Origin: Hyphomicrobiaceae bacterium
Lineage (GTDB): Bacteria > Pseudomonadota > Alphaproteobacteria > Rhizobiales > Xanthobacteraceae
NCBI GenBank assembly: GCA_021324465.1
Contig: JAJPJB010000024.1
Span: 45,176 to 109,175 of the forward strand
Length of the DNA: 64,000 nt
Direction: 5' to 3'
The notes below the pieces were generated by a model. The model searched no databases. It was not told the DNA's origin and saw nothing but the letters and a program-made list of their open reading frames with translations. Of this stretch, positions 27,645 through 37,720 are shown piece after piece. How positions within the stretch are numbered: position 1 is the first letter of the stretch; every line of letters begins with the position of its first letter. The translations under genes and the position numbers were made by a program.

Positions 27645-27829
27645 CGCCACACTCCGCCCCCTCCGACAACCTCGGGCTGTCGGCGCCGATCTCCCGGGAT
27701 AAGCCGAAAGTGTAACGCCAGCGCGCAATGGCGCGAAGCCCGCGCCCGCCCCGGCGTCCGCCGTCTGCCCTCGCAGTGACAAAGTCTCTCTCGGTGGCTG
27801 AGGTAGTGGGCCAAAGCCCGCTAAAGTGC

Positions 27830-28519
27830 CTATTTGCCCCAGCCGAAGTGATAATTCAGTCCGGCGCGGACCACATCTTCGTGCATCGACACATTGTCGG
27901 TGGGTGCAATGCCGCAATTGCCGCCGCAATTATTGTGGCCGAGATCGACGTGCAGATATTCCGCCTTGGCGCTCCAGTTGCCCGGCAGCGCGAACTCAAG
28001 CCCGCCGCCGACGGTCCAGCCGGCATTGGTTGAAGTGGCGCCGGGAAAACCCGGTGTTGCGGCGTGGATGTCGCCGACGGCAAGGCCGCCGGTCACATAG
28101 GGCATGACGCTGCCGAAAGCGTAGCCGGCGCGACCGCGCACCGTGGAAAGCCAGCTGCCGGAGGTCGTGCAGCCGCTCGGGCACAATGTCGACGTCGACG
28201 TCCCCTTCAGGTTTGACCAGTCGATATCGCCTTCGAGGCCGAGCACGGCATTGCCGAACTGCCAATTGTAACCCGCGGTGCCGCCGACTTGGCCGCCGGA
28301 AAGATTGATGCCGGTGGCATTGGCATCCCAGCGCGAATGGCCCCACCCGCCGCCGCCGTTGATGCCGAGGTAAAAGCCGCTCCAATTGTAAGCGGGGTTC
28401 GTCGGCGCCGGCGGCGGCGCCTTATAGAGCGGTGCTACCGACAAATCGGCCGCACCGGCTGATTGCGCCACGATCAGCGCGGCCAAAGCAAAGCAGCCCG
28501 CAAGGATCTTTTTCATCAT
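27830..28519 (-). CDS. Outer-membrane beta-barrel protein (Omp25/Omp31-like porin family)
   Basis: The track start (28594) precedes a clear signal peptide beginning at the ATGATG at 28519/28516: MMKKILAGCFALAALIVAQSAGAAD. The mature protein continues DLSVAPLYKAPPPAP...YNWSGFYLGINGGGGWG, the hallmark start of the Rhizobiales outer-membrane beta-barrel family. It ends in alternating strands with LNYHFGWGK; the penultimate-strand pattern AEYLHVDLG is also typical. At about 229 residues it fits an 8-stranded barrel. Six Cys are present, some in adjacent strands (CPSGCTTSG, CGGNCG), which is unusual for a barrel and may give disulfide-linked loops. It is transcribed alone, away from the DMT pseudogene. 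Confidence 0.88.
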   Translation of the reverse strand: MMKKILAGCFALAALIVAQSAGAADLSVAPLYKAPPPAPTNPAYNWSGFYLGINGGGGWGHSRWDANATGINLSGGQVGGTAGYNWQFGNAVLGLEGDIDWSNLKGTSTSTLCPSGCTTSGSWLSTVRGRAGYAFGSVMPYVTGGLAVGDIHAATPGFPGATSTNAGWTVGGGLEFALPGNWSAKAEYLHVDLGHNNCGGNCGIAPTDNVSMHEDVVRAGLNYHFGWGK

Positions 28520-28859
28520 TCGGCAGGTCCTGGCCTCACGCATTGCAGTCCGCAAACCCCTTCGCAAAATCGGCAGCCGTCCACAGCTGGACATTACGCA
28601 GAATAATTATTACCCCCGGCTTACCCTTATGGTTAACCGGCTTCGGATCTCGGTGCTGGTTGCTACTTTATTGACCAGGAAGGCAAAATTGTGCCGATGC
28701 GGGGGCGGGAGGGCGGTGCTCCCGCGACGATTGGAACCATCGTGCGCCGACAAGTCGCTGATTCCCAACGAGGGAATCTCCATGCAAGCAACGACGTCAT
28801 GCGCACAAGATTGCGGTACGCAGGAGATTGCGGAGGAGGCGCAAGTGTCCCGTGTCGTC

Positions 28860-29438
28860 TTTGCCTTCCCGGCCCGGGGCTGGGAGCCGTTTCCGTCCAT
28901 GTGGACAAGTACCTGGCGGAGCGATTCTGCAAGCAGAGCAACGTCGCGGTGATGGTGCCGTTTACCGCCTTTGTTGGCCTGCTGCTGTTGCCGGCGATCC
29001 GGCCCTATCGCCCATCGGCGACTGCGCCGGGCGCGGCAAGCATCGCGCTCATCATTCTGGACCACCACATTCTGGATGTTCTGGATGTTCGCCGGCGAGG
29101 CGATCTTCGGCTGCGGTCTGTTACTGGTCCCGACTTTTCGCAGGCAGCTTGCTGCGATGCTGCGGCTGAACACTGTGGCGCTGTTGGCAATCAGCGGCTC
29201 CAGCACGCTTATCGATCTTGGCGGCGGATTGGGTAATCGGTATGCGCTGATGTTTGCGCCGCTGTCGGTCGTCCAAGCCATCGGCTCGACCACGATGCTA
29301 TTTGTGTTTGCCATAGGCGTCGTGCTCAGCCTGTTTTGGCCGAAATTCGGACGCCAAAATCCGGCCGCTCGTGAATTCGCGCAAAACGGCATCGCTGCCG
29401 CCCTTGTAACCGCCGGCGTGACGCTGGTGACACTTTGA
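28860..29438 (+). pseudogene. EamA/DMT-type transporter pseudogene (frameshift and internal deletion)
   Basis: Two frames carry consecutive pieces of one EamA-like membrane protein. The first frame reads AVSVHVDKYLAERF, VAVMVPFTAFVGLLLLPAI up to SIALIIL near 29050. After a frame change the second reads FWMFAGEAIFGCGLLLVP, LNTVALLAISGSSTLIDLGGGLG and GIAAALVTAGVTLVTL, ending at 29438. Intact relatives have about 70-80 further residues between these parts and a longer N-terminus. The gene therefore seems to have lost its middle and reading frame. The track's 155-residue ORF from 28971 is only the surviving C-terminal half with a spurious beginning. The Nudix gene follows 24 bases later and probably has its own start signals. 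Confidence 0.65.
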
Positions 29439-29462
29439 AGAGGGTAAGTTTCAGGACATTGC

Positions 29463-30041
29463 ATGACACAAAGCAACAACGATAGCGTCGAAATCGTCGA
29501 GGCCCGTGAGATTTACGCCGGCTGGACCGAGCTCTTGATCGCGACCATAAGGCTGCCCGACGGGCGCACCATCAAGCGCGAGATCGAGGATCACGGCGAA
29601 GCCGTTTGTGTCCTGCCGTACCATCCCCTGCGCAAGACGGCGGTCCTGGTGCGGCAATCGCGGGTACCTGTGCTCTACGCGGCAAAACGGCAGCACATGC
29701 TCGAAGCCATTGCCGGCGTGGTCGAGGACAAGGACGCTGCGACCTGCGTCCATCGTGAAGCGATGGAAGAGGCGCGGCTAAGCCTTGACGCGCTCGAGCA
29801 TGTCTTCACGGCTTGGACGATGCCCGGACTGTCCACCGAGCTGATGCATTTCTATCTGGCGACATATTCGGGGGAGCCGCGGCCGGATACGCCTGCCGGC
29901 GTCGACGAGGATGAAGCAACTTTGGCCATCGAATTCAAGCTTGCCGATTTGGCGCAAATGGCGGACAAGAACGCCTTGCCCGATGCGAAAACGCTCGTGC
30001 TATTGCAGACATTGCGTTTGCGCCGTCCCGATTTGTTTTAA
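29463..30041 (+). CDS. Nudix hydrolase (ADP-ribose / GDP-sugar pyrophosphatase type)
   Basis: A 192-residue Nudix hydrolase. The Nudix box is IAGVVEDKDAATCVHREAMEEARL (residues about 84-106, shown in part), with the REAMEEA helix that binds the divalent metals. It has the spacing seen in NudK-like GDP-mannose pyrophosphatases rather than MutT. The usual Gly after the second Glu pair is Ala. Upstream strands KREIEDHGEAVCVLPYHPLRKTAVLVRQSR fit the NudF/NudK substrate-domain pattern. Such enzymes cleave nucleoside diphosphate-linked sugars (ADP-ribose, GDP-mannose) to limit their build-up. The gene is solitary, between the transporter pseudogene and accD; the exact substrate is not decided. Confidence 0.85.
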   Translation: MTQSNNDSVEIVEAREIYAGWTELLIATIRLPDGRTIKREIEDHGEAVCVLPYHPLRKTAVLVRQSRVPVLYAAKRQHMLEAIAGVVEDKDAATCVHREAMEEARLSLDALEHVFTAWTMPGLSTELMHFYLATYSGEPRPDTPAGVDEDEATLAIEFKLADLAQMADKNALPDAKTLVLLQTLRLRRPDLF

Positions 30042-30207
30042 TCGTCGGCGTCGAGGCCTGGATTTCGAGCAGTGTGCGTCGCAAATGTGCCTCCGCAACG
30101 GCTGCGATCGGCGCGGGTTGTTGCAGCAGCGATTCGTGTGTGCTTTCGGGCGTGCTATAGTGACCGCTCGTAAGATCGCGCGGGTCCAAGAATAGGTCAG
30201 GCCTCAG

Positions 30208-31097
<890 letters not shown>

Positions 31098-31101
<4 letters not shown>

Positions 31102-32432
31102 GCGCCGTGCACGGCAATGCGCCGCCGATCGACGCGATGCTGGCGCGGCTCTTGGCGCTCCATCCCAAGCGGATCGATCTTTCGCTCGACCGTATCAAGC
31201 GCATCTGCGCCGCGCTGGGCCACCCGGAGCGGCATTTGCCGCCGGTGATCCATGTCGCCGGTACAAATGGCAAAGGCTCGAGCATTGCGTTCATGCGCGC
31301 GATCCTCGAAGCCGCCGGCAAGCGTGTGCACGTTTATACTTCGCCAAATCTTGTGCGCCTCAACGAGCGGTTTCGCATCGGCAAAACAGGCGGCGGAACA
31401 TTCGTCAGCGATGCCGAGCTCGCCGAGGCGCTGGCCGAATGCGAGGCGAAAAACGGCGAAGCGCCGATCACCGTCTTCGAGATCGAGACCGCCGCGGCAT
31501 TCCTTCTGTTCTCGCACAATCCGGCCGACGTGCTGCTGCTCGAAGTGGGCCTTGGCGGCCGCCTCGACGCCACCAACGTGATCGAGCGCCCGATCGCGAG
31601 CGTCATCACCAAACTGTCGCTCGATCATCGCGACTTTTTGGGCGATACGATCGTTCAGATCGCCGCCGAGAAGGCGGGAATCCTCAAGCGTGACGTGCCT
31701 GCGGTCACAGTCGCTCAGCCGCGCGAGGCGCTGGCGGTCATCGAACGGCAGGCGGCGCGGATGCGCTCACCGCTGTCGATTGCCGGCGAAGATTGGACGG
31801 CGACCGAAGAACGCGGCCGGCTCGTCTATCAGGACGGCGCCGGGCTTCTGGATTTGCCGGCCCCAAAGCTTTACGGGCGGCACCAATACGAGAATGCCGG
31901 TGCGGCGATCGCCGCGCTCCGCGTCAGCGGCTTGAAGCTTCCGGCCGCCGCCTTCGAGGCTGGCATGACGCGCGTCGAGTGGCCGGCGCGCATGCAGCGG
32001 CTGTCGTATGGCAAGCTGGTTGATCTTGCGCCGCCGGAAAGTGAGCTCTGGCTCGATGGCGGGCATAACGTTGATGGCGGCCAGGCCATCGCTGCCGCCT
32101 TGGCCGATCTGGAGGAGCGCGTGTCGCGGCCGCTCGTGCTGATTGTCGGCATGCTGTCGACCAAAGACTCGTCTGGATTTTTGAAGAATTTTTCCGGCCT
32201 CACGCGACGCGTTATCGCCGTGCCGATTCATCAGGATAAGGCTATTCCGGCGGGAGAACTCGCCGACATTGCCGCAAATGTCGGCATTCCCTCACTGGCC
32301 CGCGATAGCCTTGAAGGCGCGCTCACCGCGGCCGGCAGGCTCGGCCTCGAGCCTGCACCGCGCATCCTCATTACCGGCTCGCTTTATCTCGCCGGCGAAG
32401 TCTTGGCGGCCAATGGCACGCCGCCGCAGTGA
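31098..32432 (+). CDS. folC: Folylpolyglutamate synthase / dihydrofolate synthase
   Basis: FolC joins L-glutamate to dihydropteroate and extends folate polyglutamates using ATP. The Mur-ligase fold is seen in the P-loop [50 protein letters not shown] and the C-terminal WPARMQRL and [10 protein letters not shown] motifs. The GTG at 31098 overlaps the accD stop (GTGA) and gives 444 residues. The track's earlier start at 31026 lies inside accD in another frame and adds unrelated sequence. Coupled translation with accD is likely. Confidence 0.95.
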
Positions 32433-32489
32433 GTGTTCTCCACCTTTTCTTCCCCGCGCAGGCGCCGCCGTCCACCCGTCAGGATAAGT

Positions 32490-33485
32490 TTACTCCACCT
32501 TGATATTCGCCTCCTGGATCACCTTCGCCCATTTGGCGCGTTCGGCCTTGATGTAAGCAGCGAACTGCTCCGGCGAATCGGCCATCGATTCAAACATTTG
32601 CGGATCGAGGAAGCGGGCGCGGAATTCCGCAGTGCTGAAAATCCGCCTCACTTCCTTATCGATCTTCATGACGACGTCGCGTGGCATGCCGGCCGGGCCG
32701 AACAGACCGAACCAGGCGGTCGCCTGATAGCCGGGCAAGCCGCTCTCCGAGACCGTCGGCACATCGGGCACGAGCGGCATGCGTTGCGGGCTACCGACGC
32801 CAAGCATCTTGATTTGGCCGGCGCGAAACGCCGGCAGGCCCGACGCGATGCTGACAATCATGCTGTCGATGGAGCCGCCGATCAGATCGTTGAGCGCGGG
32901 GGTCGCGCCGCGATAATGCACAGGCACGAGTCTTATGCCGGCCATGTTGGCAAATAATTCCGCATTCATATGCAGCGCAGAGCCGATGCCGGCCGTGCCA
33001 AAGGTGATCCGCCGCGGTTTCTGTTTTGCAAGCGCAATCAGGTCGGCGGCGTTGCTCACCGGCAGCGCCTTCGCCGCAAGCAGCGCTTGATAGATGCGCA
33101 CAAGACCCGTGATCGGCGTGAAATCTTTGTCGGCGTCGTAGGGAAGTTGCTCCTTGGGCAAGAGGGTCGGATTGACGGTAAAAGTGCCGGATTCGCCAAC
33201 GAGCAGCGTGTAACCATCGGCGGCAGCTTTAGCCACCGTGCCGGCGCCGATCGCATGCGCCGCACCGCCTTTGTTCTCGACCACTACCGGCTGACCCCAG
33301 GCTTTGGTCAATTCCTGCGCCAATGCGCGGGCGGTAACGTCGGTGACCCCGCCGGGCACCGAGGTGACAATGAGTGTGATCGGGCGCGCCGGATAGGGTG
33401 GTGTCTGCGCCGCGCCGATGCCGCAAACAGCGAACAGCGCAAGCGGAACCAAGAGCAGGGCGGCGATCGGTTGGCGCATGGGCAT
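32490..33485 (-). CDS. Bug/TctC-family tripartite tricarboxylate transporter substrate-binding protein
   Basis: A 331-residue periplasmic binding protein. The start at 33485 yields the signal peptide MPMRQPIAALLLVPLALFAVCGIGAAQ; the track start at 33803 runs back into the Mo-enzyme small-subunit region. Family motifs are YPARPITLIVTSVPGGVTDVTARALAQELT, PVVVENKGGA, HYRGATPALNDLIGGSID and PDVPTVSESGLPGY. Bug proteins bind carboxylates and aromatic acids. It lies 50 bases downstream of the transhydroxylase-like small-subunit gene on the same strand, so it probably belongs to that operon and may capture the substrate or a precursor of the enzyme. The membrane subunits TctA/TctB are absent here. 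Confidence 0.9.
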   Translation of the reverse strand: MPMRQPIAALLLVPLALFAVCGIGAAQTPPYPARPITLIVTSVPGGVTDVTARALAQELTKAWGQPVVVENKGGAAHAIGAGTVAKAAADGYTLLVGESGTFTVNPTLLPKEQLPYDADKDFTPITGLVRIYQALLAAKALPVSNAADLIALAKQKPRRITFGTAGIGSALHMNAELFANMAGIRLVPVHYRGATPALNDLIGGSIDSMIVSIASGLPAFRAGQIKMLGVGSPQRMPLVPDVPTVSESGLPGYQATAWFGLFGPAGMPRDVVMKIDKEVRRIFSTAEFRARFLDPQMFESMADSPEQFAAYIKAERAKWAKVIQEANIKVE

Positions 33486-33535
33486 TATGTTCAAGCTGGT
33501 CCTCAGCGCTGGCGCGGCGGACGGCAGCAACGATG

Positions 33536-34372
33536 TTATATCCTGATCTCGCCGAGATTGATGCTGACCCCAAGATGGGCTTCGACCATTTTCGAACGGC
33601 CGCCGGCGTAAATCTGCACCGTATACGCACCGGAATCCTCGTCGAGCTTGTCGAATTTGAAGTCGCCGTAATTGTCGGTCGTTGTCACCGCGATCGACGC
33701 GCCGTCTTTGACCAGTTGGACGCTCGCACCTTCGACGCAGTCGACGACGCCGTCCTTTTCCTCGGCCACCGAGCCGCCGATGAAGCACTTCGAGTAGCGC
33801 CACAGGTTGCGGTAGTAGACCCGGGGCCTAGTGCCAAGCTCCGGCTTCAGCACTTCAAGCTGTTGCTCGTTCGCGATTCGCGCCATCTCGTCGTCCTCAA
33901 GCTTGATCGCGCGCATCGCTCCGGTCGGACAGGATTGCTGGCCGCGGGTCTGCTGCCAGCCCTGGTCGAGCAAATGGGCGTCGAACGTCCAGGCCTGCGG
34001 CAGCTGCAATTCCTCGTTCCACCAGATATGCCCGTACGGACATGCGTCGACGAGCTGCTTTTGTCCCTTGGCCTTCACCGGGTGGATCAGCACGATGCCG
34101 TCCCGGCGCTTCTTGATGGCGCCTTTCGGCGCCGCCTTGATGCAAGGCGCGTCGTCGCAGTGATTGCACATGGTCGGAACATAGGCGATGTCGATCATCG
34201 GCATCTGCCCGCGCTCCTTCTGCAGGATATTGATCCACTTGTGACCGTGTTTCGGCATCGGCGCCGAATAGCCGGGCCATTCATTGCCGACATATTCGTC
34301 CATGGCGGCGAGCGTGCACAAATTGCAATTTGTGCACTCGGCCACGTCGATGATCAGGTTCCATTTTTTCAT
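33536..34372 (-). CDS. Pyrogallol-phloroglucinol transhydroxylase-like small subunit (Fe-S, with C-terminal Ig-like domain)
   Basis: At 278 residues it follows the transhydroxylase beta-subunit layout: ferredoxin-like motifs ECTNCNLC (near 13-19), [22 protein letters not shown], and a C-terminal Cna-B/carboxypeptidase-regulatory-like domain from about 205 ([19 protein letters not shown]). Compared with the Pelobacter enzyme as remembered, the fourth Cys of the first motif is Ala, the CxxC of the later motif is WTFD, and one more Cys is lost (QSCPTGA). Only eight of the twelve cluster Cys remain, so at most two [4Fe-4S] clusters seem possible. The ATG overlaps the stop of the large-subunit gene (ATGA), which indicates stoichiometric expression. 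Confidence 0.85.
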   Translation of the reverse strand: MKKWNLIIDVAECTNCNLCTLAAMDEYVGNEWPGYSAPMPKHGHKWINILQKERGQMPMIDIAYVPTMCNHCDDAPCIKAAPKGAIKKRRDGIVLIHPVKAKGQKQLVDACPYGHIWWNEELQLPQAWTFDAHLLDQGWQQTRGQQSCPTGAMRAIKLEDDEMARIANEQQLEVLKPELGTRPRVYYRNLWRYSKCFIGGSVAEEKDGVVDCVEGASVQLVKDGASIAVTTTDNYGDFKFDKLDEDSGAYTVQIYAGGRSKMVEAHLGVSINLGEIRI

Positions 34373-37300
34373 TTGGCTGGCACCAGTTCCGCTTGTTTCA
34401 ATGTGCGTTTTATGCCCGTGTCCTTCTCCATTGCAGCAAAGCTAGCGGAGAGATGATCTGTACCGCCATCCCACAGCTCGATCTGCACCAGCGCGTTCGA
34501 GCCGGCGAGCGAATGGGTGGACTTGGTCTGCGTGCGCTCCGGCGTCAGCAGGTTGAGACAGCCGCCGCGATCGACTGACTTGCCGGGCTCACCCATTGGA
34601 TCGTAGATCGCCGATGACTCGTAGCCGTGGGCGACACCGCGCGGCAAGCGCTGGGTCGGCAATGCCGCGCAGATCACCGCGCCGCGATCGTTGAAGACCT
34701 TGACCAGATCATGCGTGCCGATGCCGCGCTCCTTGGCGTCATCGGCGTTCATCCGCACGATCCAATAATAGTAGCCGTCGATGTAGACGCGGTGGTCTTC
34801 GATGTTGAGCAGGAACGAGTCCTTGCCGTCGCCCTGCGTGTGGAACGAATATTTGGAATGCGGTGTCAGAAGCTGCAGCGGATAGCGCTGAAACAGGTCT
34901 CCAGAATGCGGCCCTTCCCACGAAGGCGTGTATTTGACGATCGGCGGCCGTTCCGGATCATTGAAGCGTTTCAATGAGTTACATTCGAATTCAAGCTTGC
35001 CGGACTGGGTCTGTAGGCCGCGCAGATATTCCTCCGTGTAGTCGGACGGCAGCGGCTGCGCTTCCGGCACGTCCTTTTTGCGGTTTTCGAAGAACCAGCG
35101 GAACGAAACCGGCGCGCGCAACTTCTCCTTCTCCGCCGGCACGACGAAATAGCCGCGCCTTAAAAATTTCTTCCACGAGATGTGCCTTGGCAGGTCGGAA
35201 GCTAGAAATGCGCGCTTGACCCAGTCGATTTCGTTGATGCCTTCCGAAAAGTAGTTGGCGAGCCCCAGCGGCTTGCACAGCTCGTTGAAGATCCAGAAGT
35301 CCGACTTTGATTCTCCCAGCGGCTTGATCGCCGGCGCCTGAAATACGATCACGCGATGATTGAGCTGCTGCTGGCCGTGATGGCCATAGCCACCAAGGCC
35401 CGCCCATTCGCTGATATCGGTACGCTCGAAATTGGTGCAGGCCGGCAGAATCACGTCGGCGAATTTCGCCTCGCCCTCGAACCAGATCGACTGGTTGACG
35501 ACGAATTCGAGATTGGGCGCTTGATACATCCGCACCCAGCGGTTGGTGTTGTTCATGGTCGAGAGAATCGAGCCGCCGTATTTGTAGAGCATATGCACCG
35601 GCGAATGGCCTGCGGCCGGGTAGGAGAAGCGGGCGAATTGGTGCTCGATCGATTTGCCGACCCATGGATAGCCGTCGGCCTTGCCCTCGATGATCGCTTC
35701 CGGCGTGAAAATGCGCGGGATGCGCTGCCCGTTTGAATTCATGCTCGGCAGCTGCGGCATGCGCTGATAGAGCTCGACCGGCATCGCGGTGTTTTCCAGA
35801 TCGCCCGACATGCCGCCATCGGCATAGCCGGGAAAATAGAAATTGAAGTCGATCGGCGTGCCCCATTGCAGATTGCCCATATTCACGCCTGGCTTGCCCA
35901 GGCCCTGCATGGCGATGAGGCACACCATGACGCGCGCCCAAGGAATGCCGGTCTGATTGCGGCAGGCGCCGCCATGGCCGTTGCCCCAGCCGCCGGGCGC
36001 AAGATAGACACGCTTTCGTCCCCATTCGCGCGCCAGCGCGCGCACGTCCTTGGCGGGGACGCCGGTCTCTTTTTCTTGCCATTCCGGCGTTTTTTGAACG
36101 CCGTCTTCGTCGCCGAGCAGATAGGCTTTCCACCTGTCGAAGCCAACCGTGCGGGTTGCGACGTAATCCTTGTCGTAGAGATCTTCCTTGATCCACACGT
36201 AAGCGATCGCCATGGCCATGGCGACCGACGTGGTCGGCCTTGGCGCGAACCATTTGCCGGGCAGAAATTGCGCCGAGGCGTTGTAATAAGGATCGACGTG
36301 GACGACCTTGATGCCGAGCTTTTGGTTCTTCAGCCACTGCCGGCGCGTGGTGCCTTCCTGCGCGCCATAGGAGCCTGACGTCGATTCCGGGTCGGCCGCC
36401 CAGAACACGATCATGTCGCAGTTCTGCAGACAGTCCTCGACCGTGCCGTAAGTCTCGGATTGGCCGACGCGCAGCGTGTGGCCCCAGTGATGGACCGCCC
36501 CCCAGTACCAGCCCTCCCAGGAGTCCGGATTGTGATGGATGCGCGTCATGCCCACCGCATTGGCGAAGCGGAACAGGGCGGAGAGATAATAGCCGATATT
36601 GCCCCAGGTATGATGCGAGCCGTGCGAGAAGGCGATTGAGCCCGGACCGTACTCGCGCTTTTGCCGCTTGATCTCGTCGGTGACGATCTTGATCGCTTCG
36701 TGCCACGAGATGCGCACATAGCCGGACTTGCCACGGTTCTGCGGATTGCGCTCGCCATCGGGATCGAAGTCGACCCGCTTCATCGGATAGAGCAGGCGAT
36801 CGGGCGAATAGACGATGGACTTTGCGTTCTGCCCATGCGGGGCGAGCGTCGTTTTGCGCGGCGGCGCGAGTTTTAGGCCCTTCGCCTCGATCGTCCATGA
36901 CGCGCCGTCATCCTCAGCGAGATCGATCGGCGTCATGCGCAGGATCTTGCCGTCCTTGACGTAAACAAACACCGGCCCGCCATTGGTCATGTTGCAATAG
37001 CGTGTTACGCCACGGCCAACTTTTGTGCCGTATTTGAGCCCGGCAGTCTGACTCATCATCAATGTTTGTGCGAACCAATTGGTGAGATGCTCCGGCCCCT
37101 CCAGCGTGAGCGTGAAATCCTTCTGAGCATTGATCTGTTCAAGCCAATCGATCGGCGGCGTCAGCAATGCGGCGCCGACCGCAGCGTTCTTGAACATCAA
37201 TTTGATGTCAGGCTTGTCATGCAGACCGGCGGCCGAGGTGACGTCTCCGTCCTTAAATTCGATCCAGCGGCCGATTCCTTCATCGCGCGTCATGATCTGC

Positions 37301-37431
37301 GCGATGAGATTGTGCTCCTTAAGCCGCGCTTTGAATTCCGCATGCCGCCGCGCCGCGTGTTTGAGCAACTGCGCCGCGCCGAACAGGATGACCGGCAATC
37401 TGACGCCAGCGAATGCCACCTTCCTCGACAT
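34369..37431 (-). CDS. SCP2-like domain fused to transhydroxylase-like molybdopterin oxidoreductase large subunit
   Basis: The ATG at 37431 follows AGGAGG (GGAGGAAGCC) and gives 1020 residues; the track's extra 70 are upstream DNA. Residues about 30-135 resemble an SCP2 lipid-binding domain ([31 protein letters not shown]). From about 139 the protein matches the bis-MGD large subunit of pyrogallol-phloroglucinol transhydroxylase and resorcinol hydroxylase: [62 protein letters not shown]. The DSW motif places Ser as the Mo ligand, and His, Tyr and Asp partners are kept; a Cys in the Pelobacter site is Leu here. There is no twin-Arg signal, so the enzyme is probably cytoplasmic. The reaction would be hydroxylation or hydroxyl transfer on polyhydroxylated aromatics (inferred). 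Confidence 0.85.
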   Translation of the reverse strand: MSRKVAFAGVRLPVILFGAAQLLKHAARRHAEFKARLKEHNLIAQIMTRDEGIGRWIEFKDGDVTSAAGLHDKPDIKLMFKNAAVGAALLTPPIDWLEQINAQKDFTLTLEGPEHLTNWFAQTLMMSQTAGLKYGTKVGRGVTRYCNMTNGGPVFVYVKDGKILRMTPIDLAEDDGASWTIEAKGLKLAPPRKTTLAPHGQNAKSIVYSPDRLLYPMKRVDFDPDGERNPQNRGKSGYVRISWHEAIKIVTDEIKRQKREYGPGSIAFSHGSHHTWGNIGYYLSALFRFANAVGMTRIHHNPDSWEGWYWGAVHHWGHTLRVGQSETYGTVEDCLQNCDMIVFWAADPESTSGSYGAQEGTTRRQWLKNQKLGIKVVHVDPYYNASAQFLPGKWFAPRPTTSVAMAMAIAYVWIKEDLYDKDYVATRTVGFDRWKAYLLGDEDGVQKTPEWQEKETGVPAKDVRALAREWGRKRVYLAPGGWGNGHGGACRNQTGIPWARVMVCLIAMQGLGKPGVNMGNLQWGTPIDFNFYFPGYADGGMSGDLENTAMPVELYQRMPQLPSMNSNGQRIPRIFTPEAIIEGKADGYPWVGKSIEHQFARFSYPAAGHSPVHMLYKYGGSILSTMNNTNRWVRMYQAPNLEFVVNQSIWFEGEAKFADVILPACTNFERTDISEWAGLGGYGHHGQQQLNHRVIVFQAPAIKPLGESKSDFWIFNELCKPLGLANYFSEGINEIDWVKRAFLASDLPRHISWKKFLRRGYFVVPAEKEKLRAPVSFRWFFENRKKDVPEAQPLPSDYTEEYLRGLQTQSGKLEFECNSLKRFNDPERPPIVKYTPSWEGPHSGDLFQRYPLQLLTPHSKYSFHTQGDGKDSFLLNIEDHRVYIDGYYYWIVRMNADDAKERGIGTHDLVKVFNDRGAVICAALPTQRLPRGVAHGYESSAIYDPMGEPGKSVDRGGCLNLLTPERTQTKSTHSLAGSNALVQIELWDGGTDHLSASFAAMEKDTGIKRTLKQAELVPAK

Positions 37432-37546
37432 TGGCTTCCTCCTTCGCCCCCCTTTGGCGCGGTCTGTCCTTGGCGCCGCGGCTATGGTTCTGTTGGCTTG
37501 CGGCGGCCACCGCGGGAAGCGGCAATTCTGCAATATTTTTCGAGCC

Positions 37547-37594
37547 TTGGACACTCCACTTGGACGCTCCACTTGGACGCTCCACTCGGACACT
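37547..37594. promoter_or_regulatory. Tandem 13-bp repeats between divergent Mo-enzyme and TetR genes
   Basis: Three full units TTGGACrCTCCAC begin at 37547, 37560 and 37573; a fourth partial unit (TCGGACACT) begins at 37586. Each junction makes a 10-bp palindrome TCCACTTGGA (the last one TCCACTCGGA). The array lies 116 bases from the large-subunit start and 127 from the TetR start, where a regulator of the divergent pair would bind. Head-to-tail spacing of 13 bp is a little over one helical turn. Confidence 0.6.
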
Positions 37595-37720
37595 GAATGA
37601 CCTTGAAGATGTTCGCACAGTGGACAGCCCGCCGTCAGCACTGCGGCTTATATTGCCGGTCGCGGCAAAATCGATCAGGGTGCGGCTCGATCTTAGTATC
37701 GGTGATTTAGAGACTTTGCG

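Noticed and set aside
28610-29479. 289-residue minus-strand ORF over the EamA remnant
   Set aside because: Antisense shadow; plus-strand frames carry recognisable transmembrane segments.
34991-36898. 635-residue minus-strand ORF inside the Mo-enzyme gene
   Set aside because: It is a shifted frame of the large-subunit gene, Arg/Pro/Ser-rich without domains; the overlapping frame has clear family motifs throughout.
37547-37594. Short CRISPR-like array
   Set aside because: Units are directly adjacent with no spacers and are only 13 bp; they fit an operator or slippage array.
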